This document shows, in pieces, positions 11,931 through 22,966 of a DNA stretch of 64,000 nucleotides. This DNA is from Dipteronia dyeriana (taxonomy: Eukaryota > Streptophyta > Magnoliopsida > Sapindales > Sapindaceae). Under the pieces are notes generated by a model, which saw only the letters and a program-made list of their open reading frames with translations, was not told the origin of the DNA and searched no databases. Location of the stretch: positions 43,846,706 to 43,910,705 of the forward strand of contig CM065299.1 in NCBI GenBank assembly GCA_032871835.1. The letters are read 5' to 3'. Numbering within the stretch: the stretch's first letter is position 1; each line of letters opens with the position of its first letter. A program made the position numbers and the translations under genes.

Positions 11931-12310
11931 AAGTATCTTATCTAACTTGATTTTATTGTTGCTTCTAATGCCGAGTATCTTGCTAAACTGGCTAACGTAA
12001 TCACTGGTAGATCTTAAATTGGCTAACTGTGATCTGTGCCAAGTATCTTATTAAACGGGCTATTGCAATCTGTGCCAAGTATCTTATTAAACTGGCTATT
12101 GCAATCTTTATGTCAAGTATCTCATTAAACTGGCTATTGCAATCTATAACAAGTATCTTATTAAACTGGCTATTGCAACCTTTATGCCAAGTATCTTATT
12201 AAACTGACTGTTTTTATCCGAGTAACTTTACCGAGTATCTTATTAAACTTGGTTTCGTTATCCAGTCTTTCAACGTCAAGTATCTTATTAAACTGGTTGT
12301 TAACCGATTC
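11930..12310. repeat. Minisatellite in element F (36-45 bp units)
   Basis: About nine head-to-tail units begin AGTATCTTATTAAACTGG and continue with a variable CTATTGCAATCT and TTATGCCA part. The middle units are nearly identical; the outer ones are diverged. The array lies between the pol end and the antisense ORF, a region known to carry tandem repeats in other Tat elements. Confidence 0.9.
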
Positions 12311-12827
12311 ATCTTGAAACAAACGAGTAAATTTACTCGTATTTCATACTCGGGTTATTACCCAAACATTACATCAAGGATCACCATGATCATATGTTTA
12401 AGTCCTCATACATTACCAAGGACGTCTCCCCGGTTTTCTGTGCACGGGTTTTCCGAATCGTTAAGCTTTTCGAACCGCTTAACACAGCTAAGCATTTCAT
12501 CGGAATTTTTCCCGGTAGCGCCCCGAGCCGTTCTCCAGAATCTGGTGCATCGGGTTTGCCTTTTTGCTAAGGTCAACTGACCTTGCTCGGTTGGCATGCT
12601 CCTTCGAGCTTCTCCGCCAATTCGGGAATCAATGGTCCCGAGTATTCTATTTGCATGTTCTTATTATCATGCGTCTTTCATATGTTCTTATTATCATATG
12701 CTTTATTTTTCAGAAATCCCGAGTTTGATTTATATTTATAACAGCAAAACCAACAATGATTTAAATTCCAAAGCTAATAACTGATTGACTAAAATTGTCC
12801 TAACTAAAAGGAAAAAAAAAAAAAAAT
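12311..12827. other. Non-coding spacer downstream of F integrase
   Basis: It contains a moderately GC-rich part (about 12400-12640) and an AT-rich part with a poly(A) run near 12812. Short open frames occur on both strands but show no domain or codon pattern. It is probably F's 3' untranslated region. Confidence 0.4.
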
Positions 12828-14294
12828 TTAAGGATAGAATATCTTCAGGTATTGGGCATTGTATGGTCGGGGTAAGACCCCTCCATCGGGTCGTGCAATC
12901 CAATATGCTCCATGACCGGCTATTCCTTTAATCTTGTACGGGTCTTCCCATTTATCAGCCAGGGAACCTTCAGCTTTGATTTTTGTATTCAGTGACACTT
13001 TCCTGAGTACCAGGTCTCCTAGTTGGAATTTTCTGACTCGAACATGAGAGTTGTTGGGGCGAGCTACTCTTTTTTGATATGCCATATTTCGTATTCGGGA
13101 CTTCTCCCTTTTCTCTTGTAGCTCATCTAGACTATGTAACAGTATATCAACATTCTGATCTTCATTATATAGCTGGACCCGGGGTGATGCATATGATGTT
13201 TCCACGGGGATAACAACTTTTGTTCCAAATGCTAAAGTGAATGGAGTCTCTCTTGTTGAAGTTCTTATTGTCGTCCGATATGCCCATAATACTTCGGGAA
13301 GTTTTTCAACCCAACTTTCTTTCTTGGCATCTAGCTTTGCTTTGAGTGTATGCTTGATGATTTTCTTTACTGCTTCAGCCTGCCCATTTGTTTGAGGGTG
13401 GGTAGGTGTGGCATAGTAATTGGCAATTCGATACTCTTTGCACAGCTGTCTGAAATTCAGGTTATCGAATTGGGTATCATTGTCAATGATAATAGTGTTT
13501 GGAACTCCAAACCTATAGAGTATATTCTTCTTCACTAAATTTATGGTATTTGCTTATGTGATATGCATTAATGCTTTGTCTTCTGCTCACTTCGTGAAAT
13601 ATTCAACGGCTACTATTGCATGCTTCGCTCCACCCCCTGTCCCTGCTGGCATTGGGCCAGTTAAATCCAAACCCCACATGGAAAATGGCCATAGAGACGT
13701 GAGGTTTCTGAGTTGTTCAGGGTGTTGTCTGATTTCATTGGCAATCCTTTGGCAAGTATTGCAACTTTCCGAACATCGTTGTGCATCTGAGAATAAAGTG
13801 GGCCAATAATAACCTTGCATGAATACCTTGTGTGCTAAACTTTTACCCCTAGTATGGTTTCCACTAACTCTCCCGTGGATTTGCTGTAATATCTGACATG
13901 CATCTTCCTCTGATACACACCTTTGGAGTGTTCGGGAAAACCCCATTCTATATAATTCTCCTCCAACCAATGTGTACCTTGTTGATCGATACCTGATACA
14001 TTTTTCTTGTAGGGGATCTTCCGGGAGCACGCCTTCTTCCAGAAACCTTTTCAGTTGAGTCATCCAAACGTCTAACGGTGTTAAGATTTCTGAAATTACA
14101 AAGTTTTTTTGTTCAGTTGTGCTCGGTTTGAAGAGATGTGCAACCGGAATAGTTTTTGGCCTGATTGTGGTTGTTGTTGATGCTAGTTTGGACAAAGCAT
14201 CTGCCTTTTCATTGTCCTCCCTAGGGATCTGGGAAATCTTATATTCTTTGAATTTCTGAAGGAGCTGTTTTGCTATGTCAAGATAGGCTATCAT
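12828..14294 (-). pseudogene. pol: Integrase of element F (broken)
   Basis: The minus-strand segment 14294-13587 contains the zinc-binding part (HGRVSGNHTRGKSL, CNTCQRIANE) and the first catalytic Asp in MWGLDLTGPMPAG. The segment 13535-12828 contains the second Asp in TIIIDNDTQFDN, the Glu in TNGQAEAV, and a C-terminal tail ending LPRPYNAQYLKIFYP, as in Tat integrases. No chromodomain is present. The two segments are separated by a stop/frame break at about 13536-13586. Integrase would join element DNA to the host genome. The catalytic residues survive, but the broken frame makes this a pseudogene. Confidence 0.9.
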
Positions 14295-14318
14295 ACCTTC
14301 ATCTCTGACTTGGTATTC

Positions 14319-14822
14319 CTACAGGACTTGGTTGATAACTACCTGTGAGTCACTAAATATCTCGACCTCATCTGCTCCTAGGGCTATGCAAACTCTGAGT
14401 CCAGCTAGTAGCGCCTCGTACTCGGCTTGATTATTTGTTGCTTTGAAGTCAAACCTCGTGGCACACTCGACACCATCTCCTTCCGGGGTGCATACTGTGA
14501 TCCCTGCCTCGCTGCCGTGAGTGTTTGAAGAGCCATCGATATATAATTTCCATGGGAAATTTTTGCCCAACATCTTTTTTGCTTCTAGGGTTGATTCTGT
14601 GAACTCTGTTATAAAATCTTCTACTGATTGGCCTTTGAGAGATGTCTTGGGGACGTACTGGATATCAAATTCACTTAGCTTGATTGCCCATTTGGTTAGT
14701 CTTCCTAAAATTTCTGACTTCTGTAAAATTTGCTTAAGTGGGCAGTCGGTGAGGACCTGGATTGTATAAGCCTTAAAGTATGCCCTTAGCTTCCTTGCTG
14801 CTGAAACCAATGCTAGAGCCAT
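14319..14822 (-). pseudogene. pol: RNase H of element F
   Basis: The minus-strand frame carries KLYIDGSSNTHGSEAGI, ATNNQAEYEALLAGL and EIFSDSQVVINQVL, the blocks holding the Asp-Glu-Asp residues of the RNase H fold. It would degrade the RNA of the RNA/DNA hybrid during reverse transcription. It continues from the RT connection domain (14831-15184) and joins the integrase segment across a stop at about 14295-14318. The residues look intact, but the element as a whole is disabled. Confidence 0.88.
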
Positions 14823-14830
14823 TTTTCTGC

Positions 14831-15976
14831 CTATGAATACCTGGTTTCAGCTGGTAACAGTGCCTTGCTGGTATAATACACTGGCATCTGTACTCCATCT
14901 TCTATTCTGACTAGAATTGAGCTTACTGCTAATTCTGTAATTGATAAGTATAAGTGGAGTGTCTCTCCCATTTTTGGTTTCGAAAGGATGAGAGCTTGCC
15001 CTAGGCACTCTTTGATTTTTAAGAATGCCTGCTCGCACTCTTCGTTCCATTCGAATCCTTTTCCTTTTTTAATCACTTTAAAAAAAGGAGCACATTTATC
15101 TGTGGCCTTTGAGATGAATCTGCCCAAGGAAGCTAAGCATCCTGTTAAGCGCTGCACTTCTTTTAGTGTCCTTGGTGAGGTCATTTTCTGCAGGGCTTGG
15201 ATCTTTTCAGAATTGACTTTAAATCCCCTATGGTGAACTTGGAAACTCTGGAACCTTCCTGAAGGAACTCAGAATAAGCACTTGTTCGGATTCAGCTTCA
15301 TTTGGTATCTCCTCAAAACATCTATGTAGACTTCCACGTTTCTTCCTATTTGTCGTGCGAAGATTATGTTGACCAGCCTTTGGTATGTTGCCCCTGTATT
15401 TTTTAATCCAAAGGGCATTACTGTGTAACAGTATAAGCCCTGATCGGTTGTGAATGCCGTTTTTTCTTCGTCAGCCTTGTTCATCCGGATTTAGTTATAT
15501 CCCGAGTAGGCATCCATGAAACTTAGTAAATCGTGACCTGATGTAGCTTCAACCAGTTGGTCTATCCTTGGCAGTGGAAAACTGTCTTTCGAGCATACTT
15601 TATTTAAATCTGTGAAATCTATGCACATTCTCTACTGACAGTTTTTCTTTTGGACGAGGACTATATTAGCTACCCATTGAGGATAGCTAATATCTCTAAT
15701 TGACCCTACAGCGAGTAACTTTTCTACTTCCTGCTTGACTGCCCGGCTTCTTTCGAGATTGAAAGACCTTTTCTTTTGTATTACTTGTTTTACATTCAGG
15801 TCTACCGCGAGATGATGAGATATTATTCATACATCTATCCCGACCATGTCTTCATGACTCTAGGCGAACACATCCTTGTATTCTTTGAGCAAATCAGTGA
15901 GGCTTTGTTTAACTCTTCCTTCCAGGTTAGCCCCGATCTTGATCTTCTTATCTGGTTCATCTTCTTTCAAGATTAA
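14831..15976 (-). pseudogene. pol: Reverse transcriptase of element F, catalytic box deleted
   Basis: Reading the minus strand from about 15740, one sees SYPQWVANIVLVQKKN, CIDFTDLNK, FPLPRIDQLV, FMDAYSGYN, TAFTTDQGLYCYTVMPFGL and TYQRLVN, the normal RT order. At about 15320 the frame reads VEVYID and then LRRYQMKLNPNKCLF. Gypsy RTs normally have a second Asp and some twenty residues between these blocks, so an in-frame deletion has removed half of the YxDD active site. Stops also occur near 15490, 15630 and 15265. The connection region follows at 15184-14831 (RLTGCLASLGRFISK). The enzyme is certainly inactive. Confidence 0.88.
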
Positions 15977-16500
15977 TTCTTCGATAGGTTCATTTTTTGA
16001 CTCCTTTGGTTCTTCCCTCGGATCAAATTCGAATGATAGTGACTCTTTGTTCTGACTCGGCTGCATTATAATGCATACTTGTTCACCATCATTTCTGTCT
16101 TTGTAAACCGAAAGGGTAGCTCTTCGGGCCATCTCCTAGGACCCCTTGACTACCCCGATCCACTGTTCGGTCGGGAACTTGATCATCAAAGCATAAGTTG
16201 TTGTTACGGCCTTAGTTTTATTCAAGAATGGCCACCTAACAATGCGTTATACGGCTAATTATCTAAGTCTACCATTATGAAATCGAGTAAAACTGTTCTT
16301 GGACACGATGACACTCCAATTTTTACGAGTAATTTTACCATCCCGAGAGCCCTAACCTCAACTCCCTCGAATTCTCTGAGTGGAGTATGAAAAGGTTGTA
16401 AATCCTTTCGGTCCAACCTGAGTTGATCGTAGACAGCTACATTAAGAATGTATGTCGAACTTCCATTGTCTGTTAAAATTCTCCTAACTTCCCTGTGTCC
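15977..16500 (-). pseudogene. pol: Protease region of element F
   Basis: The minus strand reads RRILTDNGSSTYIL near 16490-16445, where the active-site Asp block of retroviral-type aspartic proteases is expected (usually VDTGSSA). It continues as HTPLREFEG and YNALLGWPFL, typical of Tat proteases, then leads into a charged linker (16132-15860) ahead of RT. A stop lies at about 16250. The changed active-site surroundings suggest loss of function. Assignment rests on position and motif. Confidence 0.7.
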
Positions 16501-16665
16501 AATTCGGGCACTTATGACCAGGGTGTCATTTGGTCGAACATCGACCTCATGCGAATCAGCTTCTGTGAATATTATTGGGTCTCATCCTCTCTTTACTCTT
16601 TTCGGGTTTGGTTCGACCGAGTTCACGTCAAAGTTCAGTCTCGCCTCCACAGCTTCTCTGATTTC

Positions 16666-18448
16666 CTATGTTCGCTCTCGGTTACATTTTCCAGTTGATG
16701 ATCCTCCAAAGATTGGTTGTATTACTTCATTGGCCTCGGGGTTAGCCCTTTGATTTCGACCGGAGCTGTGATCGACCCTGGTCTCTTTCTTTGATTCTGA
16801 CCTCTCATACTTTTTCAAGATTATATCCTGTAAGTGTCCTTCCCGAATGAGGGTTTCTATATAATCTCTAAGCTGATAACACTTGGAAGTCTCTTGACCG
16901 GTTTCCTTATGGAATCTGCAGTATTTGGTTATATCTCGCATGGCGAACTGAGACTATCGTCGTGGATCTTTTACCAGATTCTTTTCTTCCAGTATGGCCA
17001 TGATTTCTTCTTGCTTTTCCGGAGAGGAGTGTAGTTTGCGTATTTCCTCAGAATTTCTCTGTGGTCTGGTCAGCATTACGCTTGTTTCCCCCATCTTTGC
17101 TTTTTTTTTTTGCAATTTCCTTTTTGGTTTCCCTTTTGGTTCTGTACTATGGACTCGGCATCCTTCTGTTCGGGTTTTCCTCCATGCATGTAGCATCATC
17201 CCGTGGCTAACTCTTCTTCTTTGGCCAGTGCATATCCTCCCGCCATTTCCATCATATCTGCATATTTGGTTAGACGGGCCCTTCTTAAGTCAAAAGATAA
17301 TCGTCCATTCTGTAAATTATTAATGAATGCAGCAATTATTGCTTTGTCATTTGCATTGCCAAATTCTGATACTGCCTAGCCAAATCTCCCCAGGTATTAC
17401 TTTAGCGACTTATATTTTCCTTGTTTCAACTGAGAAAGGTAAGCTACTGATTTCTTCTTGTGAACGTTGCCAAGAAATTGTCTTAAGAAACTCCTGCTTA
17501 ATTCACCAAAACTTCTGATACTTGTTGGGGGCAATCTTCTAAACCATCTTGAGTCTGTGTCTCCTAGAGTCTGTGGAAAGTTGAGACATAATAAGGGGTC
17601 ATTGTGGCATACTGGGTCATAGCACTTTTATACCGTCTGACATATTCTTTAGGATCTGTGTCCTTCTTGAACTGTTCCACGTGCGGCATCCTGAATCTTT
17701 TTGGGAATGGAGTTCGCAGGATTTCCCTAGTGAATGGACTATCAGAATCTTCGTCGGACAAGTCATTGTACCCATAACGTCTAACCAGTGCGTCCATTTG
17801 ATGCCTATTGTTTTCAACTTCACGGATTAGGCTCTTAATTATGACATCTCTATCTCTCACCGGATCTCCATGATTGTTAAACCGCTGAGTGACTATCATT
17901 CCTTTTTCTGGCTCTTCATTTTGCTGCCGAGTCTCTCGGGTTGATCCTTGCAGGCATATGGTTCCATGATTGCACTTTTGATTGTACCGATCACTATCTT
18001 CCGATGACGACCGATCCCGGTGTCGGTCATGCTTGCGGTGTCTAGCATAGGCTATCTGATCATGGCTCTGCCTCTAGCGTGGTTGCTCCTATTAGGGTGT
18101 TTCACGTCCAGCCTGATTATTTGGAACATAGTTCCTTTCGGCTTTCAGTGCATCTAGTTCTAGCCCAACTATAACCAAACGAAGCCTTATAGGTGGGAGG
18201 TTAGGAGGTTGCGCTTCTTCTGCAACTAGTAGATCAACTCATTCCTTTACGGCGTCTGCCACCAGCTGTTGCAGTGCCTCACGAAAGCATCGTGTCAGGT
18301 CTTCGCTAGTTAGAGGAATTTGTTGGATCCCCGTCAGGGATGTTGGTTGGTTCTTGGTGGTTACGGCGAGATCTCGTGAACAACTGCCAATATGGACATT
18401 ATCTGGAGATTTTTGGATATCCCTATGACTGTTTCTGCTTCCCGTCAT
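16666..18448 (-). pseudogene. gag: gag of element F (broken)
   Basis: The minus-strand reading starts with an ATG at 18448, about 45 bp after the primer site. It carries a glutamine/arginine-rich N-terminal part, then PFPKRFRMPHVEQFKKDTDP and EYVRRYKSAMTQYA (17740-17600), the core block of Tat gags. Near the end is KYCRFHKETGQETSKCYQLR (about 16920-16860), the zinc-finger-like block that precedes protease in this lineage. Stops and frame changes occur at about 18238, 18070, 17563 and 16950. It would have formed the element's particle. Confidence 0.8.
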
Positions 18449-18477
18449 TACCTTTAATCAAATCGGAGGTTCGCCCT

Positions 18478-18494
18478 CTTCTTCTAGCCCCAAT
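18478..18494 (-). other. Primer binding region of element F
   Basis: The minus strand just inside the 5' LTR reads TTGGGGCTAGAAGAAG. This is the expected position of the tRNA primer site. I did not identify the tRNA. Confidence 0.55.
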
Positions 18495-19386
18495 TGTTGA
18501 CGTTGATTTCTGGATGCGTGAGAAAAGTCAACAAGATCGGATTTTAGCTATGATCTCAAAGAGAAAGAGAATGAGAAAGTAATTGGACACAAGTTTTACT
18601 TGGTAAAACTCCAATGACCGGAGAAACGTCCACGGGTGGTTGAATAAACAACCGAGCCAAAATCCACTAATGAAAAAGATTTACAACTCTTGATCTCTCT
18701 TTTTTCTCTCTGTATACCGCTATATATTTCTATGACGAGATTATGGGTCTATTTATATGTGTATAGAACCCTAATCCTTTTTGTACAAGTAGTAAAAAGA
18801 TATTTGTATTTAATTATGATTGGTTACTTGTTCGAAGTAGTCTGTCTTCTTTCCTATCTCGGAGACTTGCATAGAGATCGAATAGGACTTTAGTGATATA
18901 GTCCGGTTAGGACTTTCCTTACAAATACGTAGTCTTTTTTAAGAAATAAAATTGTTGCTTGATTTGGAACCTTTTTCCTGTTTGGTATTCTGTTCATCTT
19001 GAAATTTTTTTTTGACGCGGATATCTTTGCGTATTTCAACATGATTCTTGGTTCGTGTGCGAGTTATGTGCTGGGCTTTTTTATTCGAGTTTCTTCATGT
19101 TTGTCCCTAAAAGAACATGATGTTAGTTGATCCCGAATGGCATCATCTGATCCCGAGTAGAATATGATGTCAGCCAACCCCGAGTAACATTAACTGATCT
19201 CGAGTAGAATATGACGTAAGTTGATCCCAAGTGAGTTTTGCTTAATATTTTTTTTTATATTTACTCGGGTTCCTCTTTCTGGAAATATCTTGCCGGATAT
19301 TTTCTGAATGCCTATTTAGATATCCACCTGGCAATTTCATCCTCTTTGTTAATGATGTGTACGTCTGATAAAATTTCCATACGACA
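18495..19386 (-). repeat. 5' LTR of element F
   Basis: 892 bp, collinear with 7540-8429. It contains the same CCCGAGTAGAA repeats (about 19100-19235) and ends at TSD GATAT (19387-19391). Confidence 0.9.
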
Positions 19387-19390
19387 GATA

Positions 19391-19435
<45 letters not shown>
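19387..19435. repeat. (AT)n microsatellite at the F insertion site
   Basis: AT repeat of E's LTR interrupted on its left side by element F. The equivalent in the 5' LTR is at 4332-4368. Confidence 0.9.
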
Positions 19436-19438
<3 letters not shown>

Positions 19439-19593
19439 AATACAAGCAATCTAGAGGGACAAACTTTTGTTTGTTTCAAAGGAATAGAAAAAGGTGTCTA
19501 ACCTATTCACCCCCCCCCCCCCCCCCTTCCCCTTCCCCTTCCCCTTCCCCTCACTAGGTTAGCCTTGAGCATTTATCCGTATTTGTATTTTCA
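19392..19593 (+). repeat. Truncated 3' LTR of element E, part 2
   Basis: Resumes the LTR after F with ATACAAGCAATCTAGAGGGA, matching 4372 onwards, and ends TATTTTCA like the 5' LTR. It contains an expanded C-tract followed by TTCCCC repeats (19510-19550) where the 5' LTR has only CCCTCCCCCCCTCCCC. Confidence 0.85.
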
Positions 19594-22500
19594 CAAGCAT
19601 TACCAGATTTGTATTTCAGCCAGATATACACAGAGTTAGTTAGAGTTAGGTTAAATTGGATATAGATAAAAAGAATGAAGAGGATATCATTCATAAAGTC
19701 AGGGAGCTCATCCCCTCATTTGAGCTACATTAGATCAAGTAGAGAGCCCACCCTCTAGCTTTGGGCTATAAAATAAGGGTATGGATTATAAAGCCTGGTT
19801 AATGATAAAGCAGGGTGCTCACCGCTCTTTCTGGGTAATAGAAATGAAGTCGACATCAAGATCACGCTTCTGCCTCATCCTGGTGGTCTTCTTCTCCTGT
19901 TCCTCCACTAGTGGTTGGTCACCTTCCTCCTGTTTTGTAGCTTGTTCTTCGAACAGCACCTAGGCAACCTCAGCCAGGATCTCAGAAAGAATTATCTCTG
20001 TCTGAGAAACTGGAGTAGCCCCCACTTCAAGCTGCTCCTCAACTGGATCCGCCACAGTCACAGCTTCCATCAAGACTAGATTAGTCTGGTCTTCTGCTAC
20101 TTTCTTAAATGCAGGTTGATTCTCTACCACACCTCGAGCAGCATCTTCTTCTACCACCCTTGGAATAGACAAGACCTCCGCGACCCCAGATTGTTGCCCT
20201 TCATCGTTAACACCTTTGTTAGTGACAACAGCTCTAGAATGACCTGTCATATTACTAGCTGGATTAGACAACTTCCTTGCCCTCTCTAGAATCTCTTCCA
20301 GATTGAGGGACTAGTCGAAGGGAGGTGGTAGAGCCTGGGCCACCTAAAATTACCCATCACCAAAAAAGGAGTCAACCTCAGCTTCCAAGCTGGCCACTTG
20401 AGCAGATAGAACTTGATTTTCTACCTCTTGCTCCCTAGCTCTTTTTCTCCAGGTGTTTCTTTCCATGCCTCGCCACTCTAACCTAAGGATTTCTTAATCA
20501 AGAGAGCGTTTCAACCACTGTAGGTCACAACGTGTATCCTCCAGGACTTTCTCAATCTTATCCAAGTTAAGTTTCATCGCCTACACTACGCTCTTTGTCT
20601 TGTCGAGCTCCCCTCTAGCGACCTCAGCAACAAACTCAGCCTTCTCAGCGTGAGTCCTCAGCGAGCCCATCTGGTGACTCACTACTACATTATACTGAAA
20701 AGTCTGCAATACACAGCAATTAGGTTAGTCGATACTCATATACCAGTTATGTGAAAGCTAAAATAAAAATCAGATGGGATATAGCAACATATTTAACTCA
20801 GCAATTAGGGCAGCACCTTTGGTGAGCAGATCCTCAGAGGGCATCGAGGGCATCGTAGTAAGACCTCCACCAGGACAAGAAAGGATGAACCGCTCCATGA
20901 CCTCGTTATGGCCACTAACCCTTACTCGAGGTTGATTCGCCCTTAAGAAGACACTACGGTGGAAGCAGCATTTGTCTTAGGACCTACCTCAGCTCGAGAA
21001 AACACTAAAATAGGTGGATAAGGTAGAATGAGGGTAGTGGCTGTAGAAGTAGAGGCAACCACAGTAGAAGAAATAGTGGTAGTCGGAGCAGTGTAGCCTT
21101 GACCTTTTACCCTGGTCAGCCGGGAAGTGAACACATTCACCTGAGAGGTAGGACCGAGAGGCCTATTAGGAGGTTCCCTGGGGATCCCAATAAGGATACG
21201 CCCACTACCCCTCATCCTAGGAGGAGGAAGAGGAGTTCTAGTAGCTTAAGTGGCAGGAGACCTATGTGGGGTAAGACCCAGAGGAGGAAAAATATCGTCC
21301 GATAAACTAGGTTCCTGTTGGGCCAGTAACGAAATGACAATACTGTATAATTCAACAAGGAATTAGAATAAACAAGCGACATACGTGGAATCCAAGGTAG
21401 CAAAAGCAGAAAGATTTGACACACATGGGGAAGCAGCAGAAATGCTCAGATACCAGTTCACCCGGTTAGGGTTGTAGATGTCTGAGGTGGGATACCTTAG
21501 ATTGAAAAAGTTTCACGCAACAATCGCTTCTAGAATCATCCTAGACTCAGCGGCGAGGGAACTTTTTCCTTGGTTGGCTTGCCACTAAACCGGGCTAGGA
21601 CCTGGTATTCGGTGCCCCCGTTAAAGATTGGGCTCCCCAATCTCCGCTCAACACCACCCACTCTTCTTTCCAAGGGTTATTCTTCTTGGTAGTGCCAGGG
21701 ACTATGAAGTCCAGGCGGTTCTTTACCCGGAGGTAGAACTACCCCTTAGACTAGAGAAGTTAGCAGCAACCTGAAAAAGAGACCCCAGCTCGTTCAGTAC
21801 TGGTTCATGATCAATGCCCTCATTCTTGCACTGTTTCTTCCATAGCGCGAGAAAACCCACCAGGTGTCTCTAGAACCTAGGTGTCAGTTGAAGGAGGACG
21901 AGTTGTAAGACATAAAGGGCCCTATGAAGACAATGATGAAAGGGTAACCTCGTCTCGCTTTCAAAAGCAGCGGTGTGGATGGGACAAACACCGGGTGGAG
22001 GAGTGAATACTTCATAGTTCCTGTGAGGTACAGTAATCGTGATGCTATTAGGAATGGTGAACCTTTCCCTCGAATGGTTGATAGATTCAACGGTGGCAGT
22101 GAAATCGGGGATGTTTCTAAAATCATACGGGAGGGTGAGTACCCCTTCTACTGTGACGGCGGGTGGCCCCGACCCGACCCGACCCTCTGCAGACTCAACC
22201 TCACCCAACACCCCTTTTGAGTCTCGTTCGACGATTTCAAGTGGGGCGTCTCGATTGTTTGAGAAGCTAGCCCCAATGGCAACATTCCGGTTAGAGCGAT
22301 GACACGTTTGTAGAGGTGGGGCGTCCATTAGCGACCCTCGGGGAGTCACCTTCCACCAACCTCTCAATGCTATGGTGATTAGAGTTCGACATAGCAATGG
22401 TGGATTTTAAGTTAGAAAGACACAAAAAAAAACTTGAGAGAAGCGAAGAGAACGAAAAGCTTAAGGATTTTTGAAATTTGAAATAAGGGATTTTTGAAGG

Positions 22501-22961
22501 CGTAAGGGAAGTGAAGAGAGGTAGCCTAGCTTATAGAAGTAATATAGTGGCAATCAACGATGATAACATGATCCAGAAGATGAGATTTTTGCCTTGATAC
22601 CCGTATGCCACCAAAAACGTCACCTTTTTCAAACAAGAAACCTCCTCCTGGCTTGATGCATGGCCGCTACATTTAATGAGATGATATCTTCCTAGATTCT
22701 AGTGACCTATTTGAAGACAGAAAATTTCCCAAGCGAGATAGGAAATCTAACTCTAACCCCATCTCAATCATCGGTGTTCAAGTCAGAAAGACTTCTGTTA
22801 ATTGCCAAATTTGACAAGGTCCAGCATGGCCCGAGGATCTCAACATCGTTATAATAGCAGAACAAGGTACCTGTACCCTCGTGGACCCTCCAGCTAGTGC
22901 CTAGGCACCTCGATGACGATCTACACTCCTATCGAGGGATGTATTCTACCTTTCTGGCAGA
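19594..22961 (+). mobile_element. Left fragment of Tat-like gypsy element G
   Basis: This sequence lies between the end of E and the insertion of A. It carries a minus-strand ORF of the same kind as the antisense ORF of F (19960-22397). It resumes after A at 50756 and ends with an LTR at 51577-52454. G therefore probably reads on the + strand, with its gag-pol and 5' LTR left of the window, displaced by insertion of E. Membership of both halves in one element is supported by A's TSD; the position of E inside G is inferred. Confidence 0.65.
19790..22397 (-). pseudogene. Antisense extra ORF of element G (broken)
   Basis: The minus strand at about 22060-21870 reads FTPPPGVCPIHTAAFESETR and then LPFHHCLHRALYVLQLVLLQ. 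This is the same kind of block (position-specific Pro-Leu/Phe-His-Pro pattern, then QLTP) as in the antisense ORF of F and in the putative gypsy-type transposon domain family. Upstream is a hydrophilic part rich in Arg, Ser and Pro. Downstream (21215-20943) is a Thr/Ser/Pro-rich stretch, then Glu/Val-rich helical sequence (20271-19960, for example AFKKVAEDQTNLVLMEAV). The fragments lie in several frames with stops, as expected for an old copy and perhaps introns. Function is unknown. Confidence 0.55.
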
Positions 22962-22966
22962 TAGGA

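Larger units (their letters stand above)
7540..19386 (-). mobile_element. Element F: full-length Ty3/gypsy retrotransposon, Tat-like
   Basis: 11.8-kb element inserted in E's 3' LTR, with perfect TSD GATAT at 7535-7539 and 19387-19391. Two LTRs of about 890 bp (7540-8429 and 18495-19386) begin TGTTGACG and end ACGACA in + orientation. Reading on the minus strand, the order is 5' LTR, primer site, gag, protease, RT, RNase H, integrase, a minisatellite, an ORF on the opposite strand, then 3' LTR. RT before integrase makes it gypsy. The extra ORF between pol and the 3' LTR, and an integrase tail without chromodomain, point to the Tat lineage. By eye the LTRs differ at roughly 7% of their first 200 bp. 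Coding regions are broken. Confidence 0.92.

Noticed and set aside
11930..12310. CRISPR-like spaced repeats
   Set aside because: Units are head-to-tail diverged repeats without unique spacers, in a plant retrotransposon.
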